This document shows, in pieces, positions 49,720 through 58,729 of a stretch of 64,000 nucleotides of DNA. Each line of letters opens with the position of its first letter. Position 1 is the stretch's first letter. The position numbers were made by a program, and so were the translations under genes. Origin of the DNA: Opitutia bacterium UBA7350 (GTDB lineage Bacteria > Verrucomicrobiota > Verrucomicrobiia > Opitutales > Coraliomargaritaceae); assembly GCA_949524905.1 (NCBI GenBank), contig CATINC010000005.1:62001-126000 (forward strand). Direction: 5' to 3'. Below the pieces are notes generated by a model, which saw only the letters and a program-made list of their open reading frames with translations, made no database searches and was not told the DNA's origin.

Positions 49720-50656
49720 CACTCATGCAGGGCGAATTTCGGTGCTCTACGGCGGTATTGGCGAGGAGCGGGCAGTTTCGCTACAAAGCGGACCTGCAAT
49801 TGCACAAGCCTTGGAATCGCATTATTCGGTTGAAATGGTGGAGTTAAATACGGCGGTTTTGCCAAAAGATTTGCACCTGCAAAGTTCTGTAGTGTTCCCT
49901 GCATTGCACGGTAGCTTTGGGGAGGATGGTAGTTTACAAGCTGCTCTAGAGGCGGCGGGAATTGCTTACTGTGGGAGCGATGCCGCTGCCAGTCGTTTGT
50001 GTATGGCTAAAGACCGCACCAAAGTAGTCGCGCGGGATTTGGGGATTGCGACGCCAGAAGCAATTCATTTTGAAGCAGGGGAAAACCCATTGGCTGATAA
50101 TGTAATTGAGATCTTGGGAAATGATCTGGTGGTCAAGCCTGCTAATATGGGGAGTAGTGTCGGGCTTCACTTCGCTAATAGTCGCTCGGCTTTGGGCCTT
50201 GCACTCTCTCAAGTGCATACCGGAGAATGGTTGATTGAACAACGTATCCACGGCCGAGAATTGACCGTGGGACTTCTTGAGGGTCAAGCAATGGGCGTGG
50301 TAGAAGTCGTCAGTGTCAGTGGGGTCTATGATTACGAAGCCAAGTATATTGCCGGCAGTACAAAATACCTCTGTCCGGCAGCCTTGGATGCCACCTTAGA
50401 GGCAGAAATTAAGACCGCTTCGGAGGCTCTATTTAATGCTTGTGGTTGCCGTGATTTCGCGCGGATTGATTTTCTGTTAGATGGCGATATGCCTTATTTT
50501 CTAGAGGTTAATACTTTGCCAGGTCTGACTGCTTCAAGTTTATTGCCAAAGAGTGCGGCATGTGAGGGCTTGGGTTTTGAAGCATTAGCACAAGCGTTGG
50601 TGCGCGGAGGCTGTGAGCGTTATGCCTCAGAAAAAAATGGAGGCGCGCAGGCATGA
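49712..50656 (+). CDS. ddl: D-alanine--D-alanine ligase
   Basis: ATP-grasp enzyme making D-Ala-D-Ala for MurF. From ATG 49712 (MNNTHAGRISVLYGGIGEERAVSLQSG) it is 314 residues; the track start lies inside murC-murB. Motifs: VFPALHGSFGEDGSLQAALEAAGIAYCGS, VVKPANMGSSVGLHFA, EQRIHGRELTVGLL and FLLDGDMPYFLEVNTLPGLTASSLLPKSA. The start overlaps the previous stop (ATGAATAA) and its stop overlaps ftsQ (ATGA). Confidence 0.95.
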   Translation: MNNTHAGRISVLYGGIGEERAVSLQSGPAIAQALESHYSVEMVELNTAVLPKDLHLQSSVVFPALHGSFGEDGSLQAALEAAGIAYCGSDAAASRLCMAKDRTKVVARDLGIATPEAIHFEAGENPLADNVIEILGNDLVVKPANMGSSVGLHFANSRSALGLALSQVHTGEWLIEQRIHGRELTVGLLEGQAMGVVEVVSVSGVYDYEAKYIAGSTKYLCPAALDATLEAEIKTASEALFNACGCRDFARIDFLLDGDMPYFLEVNTLPGLTASSLLPKSAACEGLGFEALAQALVRGGCERYASEKNGGAQA

Positions 50657-51600
50657 AGCGTCAGCGCCGAGATTGGGGTGTTAGCAGCGCGCGCGGGCAA
50701 CAGAGTTGGCATGCCTTGCGTGAGCAAACCCACAAAACACCGGGTGTGAAAAGCCTCACCGTTAAGCGCCGGCAAATTTTTCTATACTTAAAGGGCGCCC
50801 TGCTGGGAATCGTTGGTATTGTTATTATTGGCAGTGGCGCCCTTTGGGTCGGTTCTCAACTACAAGAAGATCGTTCAAAAGGAGCCTTGGCTGACTCCAA
50901 ACCGCTTGCATCCATCCGATACAAGACCAACGGGGTATTGAGTCACGCGCGCTTGGGAAGCATGATCAGCGTATCGACGGGAACCCGTTTAATCGATGTC
51001 GATATTCACGCTATCAAGCGCGACTTAGAGAGCATCGGACAGGTGAAGCAGGCGACGGTTGAGCGAGATTTGCCCGACACCTTGCGCATCCAATTACAAG
51101 AGCACAAGCCGATACTCCGTATGGTCATCGAGAATGCCGCAGGTGAAAAAAAACTACGCATGGTTTCACGCACGGGTGAGGTTTTTGAAGCTTTGGATCA
51201 GCCTCCAGATTTTGTACGAACCTTGCCCTACCTTGGACCATTCCAACATAACGATGGGAGTTATTTCCCTCTAGGCGACATGGAGCAGGTGGCAAATTTG
51301 CTGAACACCTGCGAAGTGAATTACCCCAATGAGTTTCAAAAATGGAACGTGGTCTTACTTACACGCTATCGAGGGCAACCGGGTCTCCCTGGAGAGGTTA
51401 TAGAGGTGCGCACAAAAGAGGGTGATTCAGTGGAGCGTTTGATCTTCAGCGCGAGCTTTGATTTTGAGAAGCAATTGGATCGATTACGCTATATTCGAGA
51501 AGTCTCCTCCGCGATGGGTGATCCACTTGTGCGGGCGGATTTCTCCATGAACAACAAGGCCGTCGTAGAATTCAAAAGTGGCCGCAATAAACTTTTATAA
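50653..51600 (+). CDS. ftsQ: division protein FtsQ (POTRA-domain)
   Basis: A 315-residue bitopic protein: a basic cytoplasmic tail, a transmembrane helix (about 40-65, IFLYLKGALLGIVGIVIIGSGALWVGSQL), a POTRA-like region (ISVSTGTRLIDVDIHAIKRDLESIGQVKQATVERDLPDTLRIQLQEHKPILRM) and a beta-domain. Position between ddl and ftsA and the fold order define FtsQ, a scaffold linking FtsL to the divisome. It is longer at the C-terminus than E. coli FtsQ (276). Confidence 0.85.
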   Translation: MKRQRRDWGVSSARGQQSWHALREQTHKTPGVKSLTVKRRQIFLYLKGALLGIVGIVIIGSGALWVGSQLQEDRSKGALADSKPLASIRYKTNGVLSHARLGSMISVSTGTRLIDVDIHAIKRDLESIGQVKQATVERDLPDTLRIQLQEHKPILRMVIENAAGEKKLRMVSRTGEVFEALDQPPDFVRTLPYLGPFQHNDGSYFPLGDMEQVANLLNTCEVNYPNEFQKWNVVLLTRYRGQPGLPGEVIEVRTKEGDSVERLIFSASFDFEKQLDRLRYIREVSSAMGDPLVRADFSMNNKAVVEFKSGRNKLL

Positions 51601-51697
51601 AAATTGAAAATGGCTATCTTTAAACTCGCCCCCTAAGGCCTCTATTTGACACTTTTTCTTATCGATGTTTTCCTCAATCCAAATTATCTAATAATTC

Positions 51698-52924
51698 ATG
51701 AGCTCGCCCCGTATTGTTGCAGCTGTGGAAATTGGAACCAGTAAAATTGCAGTTTTACTGGGTCGACTCGATGGGAGCACAAAGGTGGACATTGTGGGTC
51801 ACAGCCTTTCCACCTCTAAGGGCGTAAAAAAGGGTGAAATCCGTGATCTGCGAGCCGTTAGTGATTGCGTACATTCGGCGCTCAGTTCTGCTGCTGGTAA
51901 GTACCATATCGATGAAGTCTATCTCGCACTGAGCGGGCGTCATCTAGAAGGTAATTTTAATGTGGGAACGGCGACCGTGAGCGATGCTGCAAGTCGAGTG
52001 CGTCAGATCGATGTCAATCAAGCGATCGCAGACGCTAAGCGACGTGAACTTCCAGAAAATCGCAGTTATATACATCACATCCAAAATCCATTTTGTCTCG
52101 ATGGTAAAGTAGTGGATAGTCCCCTCGAACAACAAGGACAACGTCTGGAAGTCGGTTACTGGTCGGTTCATGCAGATACCCCGCTCATACGAAATTATCT
52201 GCGCGTTATCGGTGGTTATGGCATGGAGGTTAACGACATCGTAATTTCGAGTCTGGCATCCGGAAATATTCTTGCTGAAGAAGTGGAGAAGGATGCCGGG
52301 GTTTTGGTGATCGATATTGGCGGTGGTACCACAGATTGGGTTCTCTATCGCGGGGGCTTTGTGGTCCGTACGGGAGTGGTTTCGGTTGGAGGAGATCACA
52401 TTACTAACGATTTATGTGCAGGGCTGCGCACGGGTCAAAAACGTGCGGAACAAATTAAGGTAGAACACGGACGTGCCTTTCATGATCGCGAAGATCGCAA
52501 TGAAAAAATCTGGCTAGTTGGGGACTATACCATTGGTGATAAAGAGTTTCCAAAATCTGCTGCGACACAAATTATCGAGGCACGGGTAACAGAAATCTTT
52601 GAAATCGTGAAGGCGGAAATCAAGAAAGCAGATTTTTACAAAGTCGATGATATTGCCAGTGGAGTGATTTTAACAGGCGGGACAGCGCGACTGGAGGGAC
52701 TGGAACAGGTTGCGGAACGTGTATTGGGCTTGTCGGTACGCTTGGCGGATTTTGAGCCCGGGTTAGATGCGGAATTACGCAGGCCGGAATATACTACGGT
52801 TATCGGGGTATTAGATTATGCCCGAGTCGATCAAGACCGAGTCGATCAGTCGAATGATGGTATGGGTATTCTCAATGGTCTGATGAATGTCCTTGGGATT
52901 CAACGAAAGGAGGCGAGTTACTGA
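51698..52924 (+). CDS. ftsA: cell division actin-like protein FtsA
   Basis: Actin-family ATPase that tethers FtsZ to the membrane. In 408 residues: PRIVAAVEIGTSKIAVLLGRL (phosphate 1 motif), the 1C SHS2 domain region, VLVIDIGGGTTDWVLYRGG (phosphate 2), SGVILTGGTARLEGL (adenosine motif), and a C-terminal amphipathic segment GILNGLMNVLGIQRKEASY likely to be the membrane-targeting helix. The 97-bp gap before it is the widest inside the cluster, so a separate promoter is possible. The stop overlaps the ftsZ start by 1 bp. Confidence 0.93.
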   Translation: MSSPRIVAAVEIGTSKIAVLLGRLDGSTKVDIVGHSLSTSKGVKKGEIRDLRAVSDCVHSALSSAAGKYHIDEVYLALSGRHLEGNFNVGTATVSDAASRVRQIDVNQAIADAKRRELPENRSYIHHIQNPFCLDGKVVDSPLEQQGQRLEVGYWSVHADTPLIRNYLRVIGGYGMEVNDIVISSLASGNILAEEVEKDAGVLVIDIGGGTTDWVLYRGGFVVRTGVVSVGGDHITNDLCAGLRTGQKRAEQIKVEHGRAFHDREDRNEKIWLVGDYTIGDKEFPKSAATQIIEARVTEIFEIVKAEIKKADFYKVDDIASGVILTGGTARLEGLEQVAERVLGLSVRLADFEPGLDAELRRPEYTTVIGVLDYARVDQDRVDQSNDGMGILNGLMNVLGIQRKEASY

Positions 52925-54192
52925 TGGAAAATGTGCCCCATAATGGAACCGAGTTGGAGGCCTCTATTCGTGTACGGGTTATTGGGCTAGGCGGTGGCGG
53001 TTCAAACGTGTTGGCTGGCATTGATCGGGATCGTTATCCACACGTTGAATACCTTGCCGTCAATACGGACTCACAAGCCCTAGCACATTCTCCCCTCACG
53101 CATAAAGTACTCTTGGGTCAAAATATAACGCGTGGACTTGGCGCAGGTGGAGATTTCGAAATTGGCCGCCAGGTAGTAGAAGCGGATCGCGCAGAACTGG
53201 AGGCTTTGGTTGCAGAGGTTGATTTATTAATATTAGTCACTGGATTAGGCGGTGGTACCGGAACTGCCGCGGCCCTTCTATTGGCAGAATTAGCAACCCA
53301 AACCGAGGCCACCGTCCTGGCTTTTACGACTCAACCATTCACCTTTGAAGGTGCTCGCCGAAGGGAGATATCTGATGCTGCTTTGGCAGATTTACGCGAA
53401 AAGGTGCACGGACTGATCCCCGTCCCGAATGATTTATTGCTACAAGAAACAGAGGAAGACGATACAGCGCTATCAGCTTTTGCAGTCGCGGATAAATGGA
53501 TCGGGAAGGGAATACACTCTTTGTGTGCGATGCTTTTTGAAACGGGAATTATCAACCAAGATTTCAGTGCTCTGCGCAATCTGCTCCAAAGACGCGGCGG
53601 GAAAACGATATTTGCTATTGGTGCCGGCAAGGATGAGGATTTTGTTAAAGACGCCCTCAGTCAACTTTGCGACTGTCCCTTACTGCACGCAACCGAACGA
53701 CCCAGTCGGATGGATCGCATTTTGCTGCATTTGGTGGTGGGTTCGGAAATGGGTTTGGCTAAAATACAAGAGGTGGTCACCAGCATCAGTGAGCAGTTTG
53801 ATTCTAGTAAGGAAATTATAGTAGGTGCGGTAATGGATTCTCGCTTTGCAAAATCACTGGAAATTTGTCTCATCGCAAAAGTGGAAATCGAGCCCACTGC
53901 CACGACCTCAGATAATGCAGGTTTGCGCAATGGTCGTGAACCCATGGAGACCATCGGTAGCCTTGGCTTGGAAAACGCCAATATGGAAGCGAATCCAAAG
54001 CCCGTGGTTCACGTATCAAAATTGATCGGTAAAAAGAAAAAAGAAGCCAATGAAGATCAGGATGAATTCCTCTTTGTAGATTTGGAAGCACAGCGCGGGT
54101 ATTTTGAGCAAACGGATCAAAATTTATATAATAATGAAGATCTGGATGTTCCCACTTTCCTCAGGCGAGGGATCAAGATAAAACTAAAATGA
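52924..54192 (+). CDS. ftsZ: cell division tubulin homologue FtsZ, divergent T7 loop
   Basis: GTPase that polymerises into the Z ring. The 422 residues keep RVIGLGGGGSNVLAGI, YLAVNTDSQALAHS, the tubulin signature as GGGTGTAAALL (Ala115 instead of the usual final Gly), TTQPFTFEGARR and PVPNDLLLQ. The T7 catalytic loop reads NQDFSAL (211-217): N and first D are kept, but the second Asp (E. coli D212) is Ala216. The C-terminus has a 60-residue linker and a clear conserved peptide DVPTFLRRGIKIKLK, expected to bind FtsA. It ends the dcw cluster. Confidence 0.93.
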   Translation: MENVPHNGTELEASIRVRVIGLGGGGSNVLAGIDRDRYPHVEYLAVNTDSQALAHSPLTHKVLLGQNITRGLGAGGDFEIGRQVVEADRAELEALVAEVDLLILVTGLGGGTGTAAALLLAELATQTEATVLAFTTQPFTFEGARRREISDAALADLREKVHGLIPVPNDLLLQETEEDDTALSAFAVADKWIGKGIHSLCAMLFETGIINQDFSALRNLLQRRGGKTIFAIGAGKDEDFVKDALSQLCDCPLLHATERPSRMDRILLHLVVGSEMGLAKIQEVVTSISEQFDSSKEIIVGAVMDSRFAKSLEICLIAKVEIEPTATTSDNAGLRNGREPMETIGSLGLENANMEANPKPVVHVSKLIGKKKKEANEDQDEFLFVDLEAQRGYFEQTDQNLYNNEDLDVPTFLRRGIKIKLK

Positions 54193-54262
54193 TTTTGCTG
54201 ATTTCTTGGAGCAAATACGAGTGAAGCTTGTTCTCTTTAGTCGAATATGTCTTAGTTTTTCC

Positions 54263-54916
54263 ATGAATAATGCTAGCAGTATGATATTGCTTTTGGGAGT
54301 CTTGGCTGCCGGGAATATAGGTGCTTCAGATTGGCAAGCTTTTAAAATACCGGCTGAAATAGCAGCAAAAAATTTGGGTCTTGAGGTAAATATAATGGAA
54401 AAAGGTCGAAGTATCGCCCTCAAGGAAGGGGATTACTTACCAGATTTTGGGCTTATTAATCAGGCAGGCAAAATGGTTTGCATAGAAGATTTAAGGGGCA
54501 AGCAATGGGTTTTAAACTTCATCTTTACTCGCTGCCAAGTGGCAGAAATGTGTCCAGCTGCTACCAGTCGTATGGCTATGCTGCAGCGTGAAGCGCCTAA
54601 GTTTAAGCTGCCGGATTTACATTTTGTTTCCATTACCTTTGACCCTGGCTACGACAGTCCAGCAGTCCTCCGGCGATACGCTCAAGGATTTGGTATCAAG
54701 GAGCACAACTTCGATTTATTGACCTATCCTAAAGAAGCTTTCATCGACAGCCTTCTATATCTCTTTGGTATATTAACCCGGGAAGAAAATGGCACGATTA
54801 CCCATAACAGCGCAACTTTTCTCATTGATGCGACTGGTCGTGTTGCTCTCAAGCAAAGTGGCGCAGACTGGAGTGCGGAAAAAATTCGCAACGCCGCGGC
54901 AGCCCTTTCGGAGTAA
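54263..54916 (+). CDS. SCO1/SenC-family protein
   Basis: A thioredoxin-fold protein of about 217 residues from ATG 54263; the track's TTG start at 54206 is less likely because the signal peptide (MILLLGVLAAGNIGAS) begins just after 54263. The redox/copper site is FTRCQVAEMCPA, a Cx5C spacing instead of the textbook CxxxC, with the distal His likely in HNSATFLIDATG. SCO proteins deliver copper to cytochrome oxidase or handle thiol stress; which one applies here is unknown. It is followed by a TauE-like gene and lies right after ftsZ. Confidence 0.8.
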   Translation: MNNASSMILLLGVLAAGNIGASDWQAFKIPAEIAAKNLGLEVNIMEKGRSIALKEGDYLPDFGLINQAGKMVCIEDLRGKQWVLNFIFTRCQVAEMCPAATSRMAMLQREAPKFKLPDLHFVSITFDPGYDSPAVLRRYAQGFGIKEHNFDLLTYPKEAFIDSLLYLFGILTREENGTITHNSATFLIDATGRVALKQSGADWSAEKIRNAAAALSE

Positions 54917-55078
54917 TAAATTTTCATTGGCTTCTAAACCAACAGGGTAAACGAAAAATTTGTGGTTTCTGCGATCGTTTACAACTGCGGGACGCGATCG
55001 GAGATTTCCGGCTTAATCATTCCGTAAGGAAGGCGATAATGAGTTGTCCTAAAAGAAGGAAGACGACAAAGTGGTTTT

Positions 55079-55771
55079 ATGTTTGAGCCTGATTCAGCCT
55101 ACAATGGAGCGACTGCGCTTGTAGCCGGTCTAGTGACCAGTGTACATTGTGTTGGCATGTGCGGACCTTTATCCTGCGCCTTTATGCCGACAAAAGAAGC
55201 GGGCCCTTCTTCGCAATGGGTGCTCTTGATTTATCATGCATTTAAGCTTTTGAGCTATGCCCTTGTAGGTGCTTTAGCCGGAGCATTTGGAAGCGTGATC
55301 CTTGGAGCTTTAGAGGGCAGTTGGTTAAATTACCTTCCTTGGTTGCTGGTCTTCTTTTTTATAGCAATCGCTTTGCAGCTTGATCGTCATTTTCCAAAAC
55401 CGAGATGGCTAGCGCTCGCCTACGGGCGTGTAAGCGCTCATTTTCGTAGCATGGGTAAACCTCTGGCGGCTGGGCTCATTGGTTTTGCTAGTCCTTTGCT
55501 GCCCTGTGGCCCGCTCTATATGATTTTTGGTTTGGCGCTCTTCACGGGCTCTGCGCTTGAAGGGGCTCAATTTGCACTTTGCTTTGGCTTGGGAACTATT
55601 CCGCTCCTTTGGCTCGTGCAATCCCAATTCATGCGTGTGCGAAATCTTTCTAATCCACGCTATCTACAAATGATACAGCGAATCGCTGCTGGTATCGCTG
55701 CCTTGGTGGTATTGTGGCGTTTGCGTGGCACCCTAGGTATTGAAGCAGCAGTCGATTGGATTTGCCGATAG
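55079..55771 (+). CDS. sulfite exporter TauE/UreH-like membrane protein
   Basis: A 230-residue polytopic protein of the TauE/SafE (UreH_2) class. The characteristic SVHCVGMCGPLSCAF with its HCxGMCGP core lies near residue 20. Later segments include ALVGALAGAFGSVILGA, LLVFFFIAIALQL and GFASPLLPCGPLYMIFGLALFTG. HCxGMCGP proteins often neighbour cbb3 oxidase or metal-handling genes, and a SCO1-like gene is directly upstream, so a role in metal transport or oxidase assembly is plausible. The substrate is unproven. Confidence 0.75.
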   Translation: MFEPDSAYNGATALVAGLVTSVHCVGMCGPLSCAFMPTKEAGPSSQWVLLIYHAFKLLSYALVGALAGAFGSVILGALEGSWLNYLPWLLVFFFIAIALQLDRHFPKPRWLALAYGRVSAHFRSMGKPLAAGLIGFASPLLPCGPLYMIFGLALFTGSALEGAQFALCFGLGTIPLLWLVQSQFMRVRNLSNPRYLQMIQRIAAGIAALVVLWRLRGTLGIEAAVDWICR

Positions 55772-55836
55772 GAGACGCGGGGCATGGCCTCTTCTATTGA
55801 AAAGCTATCCGTTGTAAGTGAGCGCTGGCACTGGTA

Positions 55837-56556
55837 TTAATTTTCGTCTGGGGGGCTAGTGGGCTCTTCGTATTCATGTTCCTCTTCTTCCTCTTCCTCT
55901 TCCCACTTCATGGTATCGTCCGTTTCAATTTTTTCATCGGTGTCCTCGTCAACATCAGAAAGTTCTTCCTCAAGTTCTTCATCTTCAGTTTTCTTGGGAG
56001 CGTTTTCGTCGTCTTCGATTTCAAATCCTTCGGGGAGGTATTCAAGAATTGCCGTGATCTCGTTAAAGAAATGGCTGGCACGACCCACCATATAGTCTGC
56101 ATTTTGAGACTCACGTATTTCTTCTTCTAGTTCTTCCACGGTGATGTTCTCTGTAAAGTCGATGAGGTCATTGAGCATTTTGATCCGAAGTCGGGTAATG
56201 TGGTCAATGAAGTCAGCATAAGGACCTTTGTCTTCATCGATAACATCTGGAAGGGCAAAGACTTGATCCTCGCAGTCGAGAATGCTGTCTTGTTGACGTT
56301 CGAGATGGACGGATTTGTCTTTCTCGATTTTACCGATGTTGAAAGTATAGAAAGCCTCTTCCACAAGGTCGGTTTGAAGGCCGTAGTCGCTGAGGGCTTC
56401 CAGCAAATCAACAATGTGCTGGAATTGCCTTGGGTCAATAATGCCGAGTCCATCAAGATCCCAATGAATGGGATCGCTTATTTCGGTTATCCACCAATTC
56501 ATATCCTCGCCAAGGCGGGCTTTGCACCAAGTTAGTTTCGCTGATGATTGTGACAT
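55837..56556 (-). CDS. hypothetical protein with highly acidic C-terminus
   Basis: A 239-residue protein without signal peptide or transmembrane segment. Residues 1 to about 175 form a mixed helical domain (LTWCKARLGEDMNWWITEISDPIHWDLDGLGIIDPR; LRIKMLNDLIDFTENITVEELEEEI) that I do not recognise. From about 180 it is almost wholly Glu/Asp (KWEEEEEEEEHEYEEP), likely disordered, with charge resembling nucleic-acid-mimic or chaperone tails. The plus-strand ORFs over the tail are low-complexity shadows. It stands alone between the TauE-like gene and pyrD; function unknown. Confidence 0.7.
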   Translation of the reverse strand: MSQSSAKLTWCKARLGEDMNWWITEISDPIHWDLDGLGIIDPRQFQHIVDLLEALSDYGLQTDLVEEAFYTFNIGKIEKDKSVHLERQQDSILDCEDQVFALPDVIDEDKGPYADFIDHITRLRIKMLNDLIDFTENITVEELEEEIRESQNADYMVGRASHFFNEITAILEYLPEGFEIEDDENAPKKTEDEELEEELSDVDEDTDEKIETDDTMKWEEEEEEEEHEYEEPTSPPDEN

Positions 56557-56766
56557 ATTATTAATTTGAACATCTACAGAGGGGATTGACTCTCTTATTA
56601 CGATAACGTTTCAAATTTGAGCATTTAATTTTTGCCAGTGGCAAGATTTATTTATGATAGAAAATTAATTGAGCCGAAGGTGGGTGGCATTTTTCTTGTT
56701 ATAAGTTAGATTTTCTCTAAGCCTCTACTGTTATTATTTGGGTCCCCGATTCGGGATTCCGCTGTC

Positions 56767-57831
56767 ATGGGTGTACTCTACGAAAATTTTATCCGCTCCA
56801 TTTTCTTTAAAATGAGCCCTGAGGTAGCGCATGAGCGCGGTCGTCAGGCCTTGATGACTCTAAGCCGAGTTTCGCTTGCATGCCGCTTACTTCGAAAGGG
56901 CTTGCTAGTGGAAGAAGATAATCCGGTACAACTCTTTGGCTTAGAATTTAAGAACCGAGTGGGATTAGCGGCGGGAATGGATAAGGATGGTGAATTTCCT
57001 CGGGCGGTAGAGGCGCTGGGCTTTGGGCATAGTGAAGTGGGGACGGTGACCCCGAACGGGCAACCTGGAAATCCCGAGCCGCGACTTTTTCGCTACCCAG
57101 AAGACAAGGGTTTAGTTAACCGCATGGGATTTAACAACAGGGGTGCCATGGCGATGCACGATCGCCTTGCCAAACAGTACCCAAAGGGCAAGCGTGGCAT
57201 GCCTGTTGGGATTAATATTGGAAAAGCCAAGCTTACGCCCTTGGAGCACGCCGTAGAGGATTATTTGACTGGCTTTCGGGTCTTGGCGGATCAAGCCGAT
57301 TATTTCACCGTGAATATAAGTAGTCCTAACACAGAGGGTTTGCGTGAATTGCAGGGAGCTCATTATCTACGGACTTTGTTGGGGGCTCTACAGGAGGAAA
57401 ATACTAAGCTCGCCCGCAAGATGGGTCGCGATCGTCACCCCATGCTATTGAAAATTGCACCCGATTTAAGTTTCCGTGAAATCGATGCGATTTTAGAAGT
57501 GCTCCTCGAACTGGGATATGACGGGGTGATCGCCACTAATACGACCATTACTCGTCCAGCTAATTTTTCAGGGGAGACTGTTGGTGGTTGGAGCGGTGGT
57601 GCTTTTATGCGGGAACGCTCAAATGGAGTTATCAAATACATTCACCGAGCGACCGAAGGGCGTTTGCCGATTGTAGGTGTAGGTGGAGTGGATTCACCCG
57701 AAAGCGCAGGGGAAAAAATGGATGCGGGCGCATCTCTAGTACAGCTTTATACTGGCTGGGTCTACCGCGGCCCTTCGCTGGCATGCGAGATCGCTAAAGC
57801 CCTGAAGGCACACGGAGAAAATTGGGTCTAA
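56767..57831 (+). CDS. pyrD: dihydroorotate dehydrogenase (quinone, class 2)
   Basis: Oxidises dihydroorotate to orotate in pyrimidine synthesis, passing electrons to quinone. The 354-residue class 2 type has an N-terminal membrane-associating segment (ENFIRSIFFKMSPEVAHERG), PVQLFGLEFKNRVGLAAGMDKDGE, FNNRGAMAM, TVNISSPNTEGLRELQG, ATNTTITRPA and the FMN-binding VGVGGVDSPESAGEKMDAGASLVQLYTG. It converges on lipA with 1 bp between the stops. Confidence 0.95.
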   Translation: MGVLYENFIRSIFFKMSPEVAHERGRQALMTLSRVSLACRLLRKGLLVEEDNPVQLFGLEFKNRVGLAAGMDKDGEFPRAVEALGFGHSEVGTVTPNGQPGNPEPRLFRYPEDKGLVNRMGFNNRGAMAMHDRLAKQYPKGKRGMPVGINIGKAKLTPLEHAVEDYLTGFRVLADQADYFTVNISSPNTEGLRELQGAHYLRTLLGALQEENTKLARKMGRDRHPMLLKIAPDLSFREIDAILEVLLELGYDGVIATNTTITRPANFSGETVGGWSGGAFMRERSNGVIKYIHRATEGRLPIVGVGGVDSPESAGEKMDAGASLVQLYTGWVYRGPSLACEIAKALKAHGENWV

Positions 57832-57832
57832 A

Positions 57833-58729
57833 TTAGTTTTGCTTTTGAGCGGCAAGCATTTCCATGCGCCGTGCTCGCACGTCAAAAATTTGGGACTGCT
57901 CCTCGGCATGATAAGAAGAGCGAATCATGGGGCCAGATTCACACACCCCAAACCCAACTGCGAGGGCGTAATCCTTCCAACGCTCAAATTCCTCTGGAGT
58001 TACCCAGCGGTCGACTGCTTGGTGATCTTGTGTTGGTTGAAGGTATTGTCCGATGGTAAGGATGTCTACCCCTACGGCTGCCATGTCCTGGAGCACCTGT
58101 TTGATTTCTTCTTCGGTTTCTCCGATTCCAAGCATGATGCCAGACTTGGTGATAAAACCGCGTGACTTAGCATGTTTCAGTACCCAGAGGGAGCGGTCGT
58201 AGCGTGCAGTTTTACGAATGGGTCGTTGAAGGCGTTCAACGGTCTCAAGATTATGATTAAATATATCCGGGCAGGCATCGAGGACCACATCAAGGTATTC
58301 CTGTTGTCCGCGAAAATCAGCCGTGAGGACTTCAACGGCACACTCTGGTACGCGATGATGAATTGCTCGTATGGTGGCAGCCCAAACAGAGGCACCGCCG
58401 TCTTTAAGATCATCACGCGCGACTGAGGTAACCACCGCGTGTTGCAGTTGCATGGTAGCAATGGATTCTGCTACGCGCGCTGGTTCGCCCAAGTCGAGTT
58501 CGGTGGGGCGTCCTGTCTGGACGGCACAAAAACGACAGGAACGAGTACAGATATTGCCAAGGATCATAACGGTGGCCGTACCTCGTGACCAGCATTCGCC
58601 CATGTTAGGACATTGCGCACTTTTACAAACGGTGTGCAGTTGGTTCTCCTCGACAATTTTATGTGTCGCTTTGTAGGCGGGGCTACTGGGAAGTTTGGCA
58701 CGGAGCCATTCTGGTTTGCGGGTCTTCAT
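57833..58729 (-). CDS. lipA: lipoyl synthase
   Basis: Radical-SAM enzyme inserting two sulfurs into protein-bound octanoyl groups. 298 residues with both Fe-S motifs: the auxiliary cluster CKSAQCPNMGECW (about residue 36) and the radical-SAM CTRSCRFCAVQ (about 61). Also SGIMLGIGETEEEIKQVL and TIGQYLQPTQDHQAVDRWVTPEEF. Its start overlaps the lipB stop by 4 bp, so the two are translated together. Confidence 0.95.
   Translation of the reverse strand: MKTRKPEWLRAKLPSSPAYKATHKIVEENQLHTVCKSAQCPNMGECWSRGTATVMILGNICTRSCRFCAVQTGRPTELDLGEPARVAESIATMQLQHAVVTSVARDDLKDGGASVWAATIRAIHHRVPECAVEVLTADFRGQQEYLDVVLDACPDIFNHNLETVERLQRPIRKTARYDRSLWVLKHAKSRGFITKSGIMLGIGETEEEIKQVLQDMAAVGVDILTIGQYLQPTQDHQAVDRWVTPEEFERWKDYALAVGFGVCESGPMIRSSYHAEEQSQIFDVRARRMEMLAAQKQN

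Noticed and set aside
55859-56130. Ser- and Phe-rich plus-strand ORFs
   Set aside because: They are the complement of the GAA/GAG-rich acidic tail of the minus-strand gene and are low-complexity shadows.
56740-56766. Short inverted repeat TCCCCGA/TTCGGGA before pyrD
   Set aside because: The stem is only about 5 bp with a tiny loop and no T run; too weak to call a terminator or operator.
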